DNA of 64,000 nucleotides from Morchella semilibera (Eukaryota; Ascomycota; Pezizomycetes; Pezizales; Morchellaceae): NCBI GenBank assembly GCA_009192285.1, contig WBVU01000005.1, positions 868,001 to 932,000 of the forward strand, read 5' to 3'. Shown piece by piece: positions 56,048 to 64,000 of this stretch (position 1 is its first letter; each line of letters starts with the position of its first letter). The notes under the pieces were generated by a model. It saw only the letters and a program-made list of their open reading frames with translations, ran no database searches and was not told where the DNA came from. The position numbers and the translations under genes were made by a program.

Positions 56048-59000
56048 GGCCTAGCTCCTGCTAGGCTGATGCTTGTGTGGGTACCGACTATGAAGTTCTC
56101 GGACTTTATCGGGAGCATGCTCTAAATCCTCAGAAGGCTGCCAAGATGGTTCAGCATAGCCAACATAGCAGGTTAAGTACCAAAGCCGTCCATTACGGCG
56201 TCGGGAATTGAGGACTGCATCTACCTCCCACTCTTCCTCACCCTCGATTTTGACCGGTGGAGGTGGCGGCTGAACTTGGCCAGGGACAGGGTCGGAGGCG
56301 GCGAGGGACAGAAGAGAAACATGAAACACCGGGTGAACCTTCATAGACCTGGGGAGAGCCAACTCATAGGCATAGGGACTCACTACCCTCGCAATCTTAT
56401 AGGGACCGATTTGTTTCCAATCTAACTTTTTGGATGGACACATGGTATGTAGATTCCGGGTAGATAGCCAAACTCGATCTCCGACGGCGTACTTTGGACT
56501 TGGGGTGCGACGGGTATTGGCGGCTTCTTCTTGAATAGCTTGGGACCTTTTCATTTCGGCGCGAAAAAAATCAAAAACCTGGGACATATCGCGGGCCATA
56601 CCATTGGCTTTATCCTCTGCAATAGTAGTTCCATGTACTAAGGGGCCGAAGGACATGCGAGGGTGTTGTCCAAAGTTCGCCTGGAAGGGAGACATATTGG
56701 TGGTTTCTGAGACATGATTATTGGCAGCGAATTCAGCAAGAGTTAAATAGCGACTCCAGTCATCCTGTTGATAGGAGACATAGGCCCGCAAATATTGTTC
56801 TATAATAGCATTCATCCGCTCAGTCTGGCCATCTGTCTGGGGGTGGAAAGCCGTCGAGTATCGGGGAGAAATTTCCAAACGAGAACAAAGCGATTTCCCA
56901 AAGTCTGAAGTGAATTGAGTTCCCCAATCTGGGACGATAGTTTCCGGTAGTCCGTGTAGTTTCCATAAGTAGTCCACGAACAAATCGGCTAGAGCAGGGG
57001 CGTTGGTTTCCTCGGTACAGGGTATCAAATGTCGCATTTTAGTCAGACGATCGACCACCACTAGGATTGCAGTAAACCCATTGCTTTCTGGCAGGCCTGT
57101 TACGAAATCCATGGAAATATCGTTCCAGGGACTAGCGGGGATCGGGAGTGGACGAAGAACCCCTTGAGGACTATTCCGAGGGGCCTTACTTTGACGACAG
57201 AGATGACAATTCTGCACATATCGGTCGACATATTTCCTCATGGTTGGCCAGTAGTAAGTACGGGCCAAAAGTTCTAACGTCTTAGCTCGTCCGGGGTGTC
57301 CAGCAGAGGGAGCATCGTGATGTTCCTGTAATAGACGGAGCTTAAGCTCATTGGCGGCGGGTACATAGATCAAATTTTGATATAAAAGAAGACCCTCCGG
57401 GGACACCGAGCATTCGACCAGAGAGATCTTTCGTGAATATTTTTTCTTCGTACGGAGCATGGTTAAAACTTTACTGGGAAAACTGTCGATCTTGTAAGCT
57501 TGTGTAAATAAAACTGGCAGGGATACAATCTTTTCAGCGGGTTCATTTGCAAAAGAACCTGCTAACAAACCTAGCTTTCCTCCTAATTCCAAATTTTCCT
57601 GCTTCAAAATTATGTGGCTCTGGTGTCTCAGACGTTCATCCCCCTCCTTAGGAAGGTCTCCTGACCTTCTAGTTAAGGCATCCGGTTTTCCTCCTTGCTT
57701 TCCTGGGCGAAACTGGATAACATAATCAAAACAGGACAAATATTCAGACCATCGGGCTTGGCGGCGATTCAAATCCCTTTTGGTCATAAAGTATTCCAAA
57801 TTCTTATGGTCTGATAAGACCGTACGTAATAGGGAATTGTGCGCCCTCCAGGTAGTATTGCCATTCCCCAAATGCCCGAATAATTGCTAAGAGTTCCTTA
57901 TCATAGATCTCATAGTTGCACTCCGCCGGGGAGTGTTTTCCAGAGAAAAAAGCAACAGGGTGTAAAATTCCTTCGTCATCGTGTTGGGATAAAATTGCGG
58001 CGGAAACATAATCGCTTGCGTCGGTTTCTACAATAATTTTTCGGTCTGGGTCGAAGTGTCTAAGGATCGGGGCCAAGGTAAAGGCTTCCTTCAGGTTCAT
58101 AAATGCTTTGTCGGCTTGAGGTGACCATAGAAATTTTACCTTCTTTTTGGTCAATGCCGTGAGGGGGGACACCACTTTGCTGTAGCCATAAATAAAACGC
58201 CGGTAGAAATTCGCGAATCCTAGAAAACACTGCACATCCTTGAGATCCTTAGGGGTTTCCCACTCGCTGACCGCTGAGATCTTTTTAGGGTCCATGCCGA
58301 TGCCGATAGGGGAAATAATCATGCCTAGATACTTTGTTTCCTGAATATAGAATTCGCACTTCCGTGGTTTCAAGTGTACGTTGTTCTGTTCCAGAATTTC
58401 CATTATCCTTCGGACATGTTCCTTGTGTTGCTCCATATTATCGGAGTAGATTAGGATGTCGTCCAGGTAAGCTGTGCAAAAGTCATCCAAATAGGGGCGT
58501 AAAAGATCATTAATCCAGTGTTGAAATGCGGCGGGGGCATTGGTAAAACCAAAGGGCATAACTGGGTATTCAAAATGGCCTTGACGGGTCCGGAATGCCG
58601 TTTTCCATTCATCTCCTTCCTTAATCCGAAGTTGATGGTAGCCCCAACGAAGGTCGAGCTTAGTGTAGTATTTGGCTTTGGGATTCTGAGTCAGGGTTTT
58701 TGGGAGCAGGGGCAACGGGTGGCGATTCTTAATCATAATCTCATTCAGGCCACGATAGTCAACACAAAGGCGGAGAGATCCATCGGCTTTCTTAACAAAC
58801 AAGATTGGAGTGCCGGCAGGAGACTTGGAGAAACGGATAAAACCCTTGGACAGGTTCTCCGTAATATAATCACGAAGGGCCTGAAGCTCATTTTGGGACA
58901 TATTATACATTGGCCTGAAGGGGGGTTGTTTTCCATCTTCTAGGGCAATGGCGAGATCATGTGGGCGGTGGGGCGGCAAGGTAGAAGCCGAGGATTCTAG

Positions 59001-60416
59001 AAACATTTTACCAAATCTGTGAAGCTCGACTGGAACATTGGCAAGATGGGGACCTGGGGGCGCAAGGACATCGTTGATCATCCGTAGCGAAGAGCATAGG
59101 AGCACGTTCCCTTCCTTGCGTGTTAGGCGGCGAAAGGGGTGAGCACCAATGGCGGCAACCTGGATCAGGGCATGAACAGGGGAAGTCTTGGAGGTAATCC
59201 CTTGGGCGACAATAGGCTGACCGAGGGGAGAACATTGGCGGAGGCAGGGCGGGGACGAAAAGAGAACCTGGTTTTGTCGGGGCCAGAGGGTAACATCATG
59301 GTGCCTCATCCAGGGCAGCCCCAGCACGATTGGGTAGTTCCCTAACTTTGTTACAAAGAAAGGGGCATACTCGCGGTGTCCACTAATAACCAATTCCATC
59401 CTGGCAATATGAGTAATCTGGCCAGACTCAATGAGCCTGCCAGTGCCGTCGATGACTGTCAGGGCACGGGGTGTTCGGAGGGGCGTAAGGGCGAAACCAT
59501 GGGCTCGAGCAAAGGCGGCATCCATAAAAGCATACCCAGAGGCCCCTGTATCAATCAGGGCATGGGTCAGGGTCGGGGAGCAGGGATCCTGGGAAACAGT
59601 GCATTCGATTACCAACTGATCATCAGTCAAACCCTCCTCTGAACTAGGAATAGCTGACATAACGAAGGCGGATGCGGGGACTGAGGCCGGAACGATACGG
59701 GGTGCAGTAATGGGTGGCTGGGCAGGCCCCTCTGGTGTGCCAATTTTTACCAGAGGGGCTGACCTTTTAACTGCTGGCTCTGGGGTACTTGGGCCACTGC
59801 CTCGCGGCGCCAGTTGTCGAGGGTTCGGGGGTCCTGGGAGCGAGGAGCGAGATAGCGGGTCTTGGTACGGGGAACGAAGGCAGAGGCGACGGCGATAGCT
59901 AGGTCTGTTTCGAGTTCCTTCGTATAGGTTTCCCAAGCGAATAGGTCTTCGAGGAGAACCTCGCTACTAGTATTGGCGGTGGCGATTTCCAAATAATGGG
60001 TGGTGGCAGCGGCTTGAGACTCGGATTCCTCCAAATCTTGTTCAAGGTCTGCAATTTTTTGAATAAGGACTTCGCAGTTGGACAGAGCGGCAGCAGTGGC
60101 GTGGCGGGAGGTTTCCAGATCGGCATTGGCGAGGGCGAGGTTGGCGACAACCTCAGCGGAGACAGGTTCCGTTACCGTGGCGGGGGGACAATCAGGAATG
60201 TGAGCGGGGATAAAGGTAGGAGCCGGAGGGGAGAGCAAGGAAATGGTGGCCAGAGCGTCCTCAATAAGGTCGTAGGCCTGACACCATTCCGCACCATCCA
60301 GCTCGTCAGGTATGGGATATGCCCCAATGAAGGCCCGGAGGCGCTCCATCAGGGGAGCGAAATCTGAGGACATTTGTTATTTGTTGTGCCGGTTGGTTGG
60401 GGAGGACGCAACCTAA

Positions 60417-61510
60417 TGTTACGGGACGGGGTTGGGAGGTTCGGACAAGAACGATCTATAGCAAGAGCAGAGTCGGGCAGATAGTCCACAGAGAGTCTCT
60501 GATTTTAACGTATACGTGAAGGCATCAGTAGATGACGTGGATCACGGACATAGACAAGGGCGAAGTACGATAGGAGGCCAAGGGTCTAACCGAGGCAGGC
60601 GAGATCAGGACACGGTGTTACCAAGGGGCACACTGGCAACCGATGGCTAGGACGAGGCCACGTATATAGAACCAAGTATGTATTTTATATCAAGACAGGA
60701 GGAAGAACCAAGTTGAAGACAGAGATGTCAAGGGGGCGTCAAGGGTGTAGCTTCGTTCCGCAGGGTGCGAAGTTATAACAGCAATAGAGTGGGGCAGAGG
60801 GTCCACAGGGAGTCTCTGATCGCAACGTGTAAGCGAAGATACCAGTAGATGGCTCTGGTCACAGTCATAGGGTGTGGAGTAGGTGGCAGCGATACTTCCA
60901 AGAGGGGGAAGTATGTGAGAGAAGGTAGAGAGGCAGCGATAGTCACTAGTAGAAAATAGAGACTATGATGTATTGTAGATAGATACAGAAGACGTTGCGT
61001 AAAGAAAGAAAGAAGGAAAGGAAAGAAAGTACAGGAATAGGCACCGTTGCCTCCCTTATATACCCTTTATCCCAGAGCCAAGCCTGACTCATATCCTCAC
61101 GTAACCCCAACCAGGACTCACGTTCTTGCGTAACAGAAACCCTTAGAACCTATTCTAACTCATCCCCGCCTCCTAGCTTACAATAATCCCAACCCTGCCA
61201 ATCCTTCCATCCCCCCGAACCTAACATATCCATGAAAAGAGAACAGAAACCTAAAGAGAAAGGTTGATAACAGGAGGTTGCGTAAGGAAAAGACAAAAGA
61301 AAGACAAAGGAAATCCCAGTCCCTATATATAACAACCCATACTGTTGCTTACTAATCTGTACAACGGAATCCCATAGAAACCCAAAGAGAGAATACCCAT
61401 TACTCATAGCCGATCCTCATACTAATACCCGATCTGTCCAACCTGAGAAAACCCGATACAAATTACTAATCCTTCCTTCCGATTCCTAGAGCCCAAGATA
61501 TGCCGTGACA
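60417..61510 (-). repeat. LTR (upstream copy) of chromovirus copy 2, interrupted
   Basis: Aligns with 55470-56029 at both ends, but 60725-61237 is an extra insertion. The outer ends are TGTTACGGG and GCCGTGACA, next to the ACGCT duplication. Confidence 0.9.
60725..61237 (-). repeat. Solo-LTR-like repeat, family B, inside the chromovirus LTR
   Basis: 513 bp flanked by AGAG on both sides (60721-60724, 61238-61241); the uninterrupted LTR at 55470 has AGAG once. It is the inverse of 41183-41585 with about 110 bp more. It must be younger than the chromovirus it sits in. Confidence 0.75.
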
Positions 61511-61689
61511 ACGCTCCGGAGGTTATTTTTGGGGTCGAAAATGTGTTTCTTAACTAGTGATTCCGCAACTCCGCAATCTGGCCCATACTGGTACCACTGT
61601 ACCTCCTTAGGGCGCCAATTGGGAGTTTAGTAGCATAGGGAGGCTTTGCTGGTCTTCCTGTCTCCAAATCCCGTAACACTCTGCTAGAC
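61511..61689. other. Short unassigned flank
   Basis: Right flank of the chromovirus copy 2 target site; the minus strand is partly open (PYATKLPIGALRRYSG..). See 54704-55469. Confidence 0.3.
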
Positions 61690-62300
61690 ACTATGAAAAA
61701 TTAAAGATATTGGAACTCCTAAGTCGAGGTTATTATTGGCCGACCATGAGAAAATATTCAGAGCTCTACGTTCAAAGTTGCCATACTAGCCAGCAGAGTA
61801 AAGCTAGTCATGATCCTCTACAAAGAGTTCTGCGACTATTGTTGATACCGAAAGGACCTTGGACAGATGTTACCATGGACCTTGTACAGGGCTTCAGGAA
61901 AGTTATGGTTTTAATGCTATAGTTCTGGTGGTGGATCAATTGAAAAATATGAAGCACTTTATTGCTACCATGGAGAATCTAAATACTAGTGATCTGTCTC
62001 GTCTATATCTACAACAAGTATGGAAACTTCAAGGACTAACGGAGACTATTATTTCGGATTGGGGGACACAATTTACTGCTGACTTTTGGAAAGCACTCTG
62101 CAATCGTTTCGAAATGGCCCCTCGAGACTCGACCACTTTTCACCCTCAAACCGATGGACAGATTAGAAGGAGTAATGCGATTGTGGAACAATATCTACAC
62201 AACTATGTATCCTATCAACAAGATAACTGGACTGACTTTCTACCCTTGCTGAGCTTGCTAGCAATAATCACATCTCGGAGACAACTAATATGTCTTCCTC
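61690..62300 (+). mobile_element. Fossil fragment of a Ty3/gypsy integrase
   Basis: The plus strand shows the zinc-binding region (LLSRGYYWPTMRKYSELYV) and the catalytic core (FNAIVLVVDQLKNMKHF; ISDWGTQFTADFWKALC; FHPQTDGQ). Orientation is opposite to the two chromoviruses and the sequence is from a different lineage. It is broken and ends where the LINE begins. Confidence 0.8.
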
Positions 62301-64000
62301 CAAAGCAAACTATGAAACGCAATGATCCTGTTAGGAAATCCTCTCGTCCATCCAAACCATGGTGGAGTGACTCGGAGGAGATCTCAGAACATAAATGGCA
62401 TATGAAGAGTGCTGTAGGAGAATGGAAGTTGGAAAGGTCCCCAATGATGCATCAAAGATTCAGATCGTATGGATCGGGATACTTCGGTAGTAACAGAAGA
62501 GCTAAAGAGTCCCATTGGAACAGCTTCCTTGAGAAGGCTCAAGGAAATAATATATTCACAGCTTTCCGATCCACTCAACCAAGAAAGACAGAAACTACAC
62601 CACCACTCAATATTATGACAACTGGAGAAACCGCTACCACTTTTGTAGAGAAAGTCAATCTATACAGAGCTGCCCTCTTCCAACTGCCCCATATTACACC
62701 TTAAAGATTTACCCAAATGTAGGGTAACATAATACCATAGAAGGACCTGACAGATAATGAAATCAAGAGGCCGATCATGACTTCAGCTCCCAATAGACTT
62801 CCAGGGCCAGATGGGATCAACTTCAAATGCATTCAACAAGCATACCTCACGATAGTTCACCATTTCAACTCATTCTATAAAGCAACCATGATTGCTAGCT
62901 ATCACCCACATATTTGGAGAGAAGCCACTATTGTTATTATAAAAAAGCCCAACAAATCAGACTATTCAATTCCAAAAGCATATGGGCCAGTCTCCTTGCT
63001 TAATTGCTTAGGCAAGGTACTGGAAAAAATCATGGCTTAAAGACTAGTATACCTGGCGAAGAGATGCAATCTACTCTCCACCACTGGCAAATTGGAGGAA
63101 CACCAAAGAGATCTGCTGTGGATGCCTGTATGTTGGTAGCAAGCATAGTGGATGAAGTGAAGAGAAAAGGAAAGGTCGTTTTAGCACTGTTTATGCATGT
63201 CAAATGAGCATTTGACAATGTATCCAAGGATAGACTCATATATACGGTGAAAGAAAAACACCTGCCTGCTCAAATAGTCAAATAGATAGATAACCTCCTA
63301 AACAACAAGAAAGCTTCGCTAGCCTTTGATGGGCAACAAGAACCGATGTCAACAATAGCAACAGGAATTCTACAGGGAAGTCAAACATCACCGATTCTTT
63401 TTCTTCTCTACTTATCACCACTCTTTGATATTCTTCAACGCCAGTTTCTTTACCAACAGATACCCAGCTATATTGATGATATTGACATGATAATGGTGGG
63501 CAAATATGAGAGCTCAAACTGCAGATGCTTGCAGAGAAAGACACAGCTAGCTGTCATATGGGGTCAAGCTAATGCTCTAGCATTCGACAACCCCAAAACA
63601 GAACTACTTCACTTCCACAACAAACGCACTACAAACACTACAGATACAGCCAGGGTCAGAATCCCTGATGGTACCTGGTTGAGCTAAGCTGATACCACTT
63701 GAGATGTGGGTGTTTGTTTGATAGAAAGCTATCTTCAAAACATCATTGGCAAAAACTAAAGCGGCTTTCGAGCTATTGAGGCATTTCTTACACTTGCCGG
63801 TTAGAAATACAGAGAAAAGCTGAGCAAACAGCTCTCAAACAACTCTATCAACCTGCGTCACTACAATCAGCGACTTTTGTGCAGATGTTTGTGAATGACA
63901 AGATAGGATACAAAAACACAGCTCAGAAGATTGACAAAATAATCGATGAGAAGGATCACTTGCTTTCAGAACAACACCACATCAGCCACTCCAAGGTAGA
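62301..64000 (+). mobile_element. 5'-truncated, decayed LINE (Tad-like), runs off the window
   Basis: From about 62310 the plus strand reads VRKSSRPSKPWWSDS..ISEHKW and AKESHWNSFLEKAQGNNIFTAFRSTQP, the linker before the reverse transcriptase of fungal Tad-like LINEs. The RT domain follows: LPGPDGINFKCIQ, WREATIVIIKKPNKSDYSIPKAYGPVSLLNCLGKVLEK (62777-63040), then FGGTPKRSAVDA, ILQGSQTSPILFLLYLSPLF and YIDDIDM (YxDD catalytic box near 63475). It has frameshifts and in-frame stops (for example after LALFMHVK near 63205). No endonuclease domain is present upstream, where integrase-derived sequence abuts; 5' truncation is normal for LINEs. The 3' end lies beyond 64000. Confidence 0.85.

Larger units (their letters stand above)
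55470..61510 (-). mobile_element. Ty3/gypsy chromovirus (copy 2), nearly whole
   Basis: LTR element with exact 5-bp target duplication ACGCT (55465-55469, 61511-61515). Parts on the minus strand: LTR, gag-like coiled-coil region (about 59.75-60.37 kb), protease (DTGASGYAF, about 59.5 kb), reverse transcriptase (YLDDILIYS, about 58.4 kb), RNase H (ETDASDY, about 58.0 kb), integrase (about 56.5-57.4 kb) and chromodomain (about 56.1-56.3 kb), polypurine tract, LTR. It looks close to whole, with about one break in the pol region, and its upstream LTR carries another LTR-like insertion. The gag-like and pol frames overlap, as in many Ty3 elements. It has the same layout as copy 1 but is a separate insertion. 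Confidence 0.9.

Noticed and set aside
61859-62704. 281-codon ORF read as one protein
   Set aside because: The first half is integrase and the second half LINE linker; the open frame is a chance junction.
1-64000. CRISPR arrays, bacterial operons, tRNA or rRNA genes
   Set aside because: No regularly spaced repeats, no operon-like packing and no recognisable tRNA or rRNA sequence was seen; introns and TE content show a eukaryote.

Overview
The window looks like a filamentous ascomycete nuclear genome. Supporting signs are short 56-72 nt GT..AG introns, CT-rich leaders just before start codons, Ty3/gypsy chromoviruses, pogo-like and hAT transposases, a Tad-like LINE, and fungal-type proteins (H-type lectin repeats, a TET/JBP-like oxygenase). 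The TE content and the lectin gene fit Pezizomycetes such as truffle relatives, but that placement is an inference; no rRNA or tRNA was seen to anchor it.

The left part (1 to about 26 kb) is gene-poor. It holds a two-exon gene of unknown function (910-1918, minus), a three-exon gene for a small beta-trefoil-like protein (12093-12732, minus; assembled here from exons too short to stand out as open frames), one doubtful small ORF (7534-7815) and a decayed pogo-like transposase (22739-24120). Otherwise it is packed with small inverted-repeat elements, several flanked by TA or TAA, and with at least sixteen dispersed two-unit telomere-like motifs (TTAGGGTTAGGG or its complement). I saw none of these motifs to the right of 26 kb.

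The middle (26-34.4 kb) carries three intact single-exon ORFs. One is a nuclear-looking coiled-coil protein with a SUMO-interacting motif (26548-27972, minus). One is a low-complexity Tyr/Gly/acidic protein (29641-30249, plus). The third is the most notable gene of the window: a 548-residue protein (31471-33117, plus) that appears to join an N-terminal ADP-ribosyltransferase domain of the pierisin/Scabin/enterotoxin-A type to three tandem H-type lectin repeats.

The right part (34.4-64 kb) is a stack of nested mobile elements. A decayed pogo-like DNA transposon (TIRs at 34441 and 51499, TA target duplications) has been split twice: by a 5.66 kb chromovirus (34961-40623, 5-bp duplication GCGAG) and by a roughly 9 kb block. 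That block contains solo LTRs, two copies of a fold-back element with long TIRs, and a hAT-like transposon (about 45071-50111). The hAT-like unit holds a BED/hAT transposase gene and a TET/JBP-like 2-oxoglutarate oxygenase gene on the same strand, with a solo LTR (46384-46956, duplication AGGTA) between them. Further right are two more fold-back copies, a second and better-kept chromovirus (55470-61510, duplication ACGCT) whose right LTR carries another LTR, an integrase fossil, and a 5'-truncated LINE running off the window end.

The beta-trefoil gene and the ART-lectin gene both resemble cytoplasmic defence proteins of fungi, but nothing in the sequence shows that they work together.
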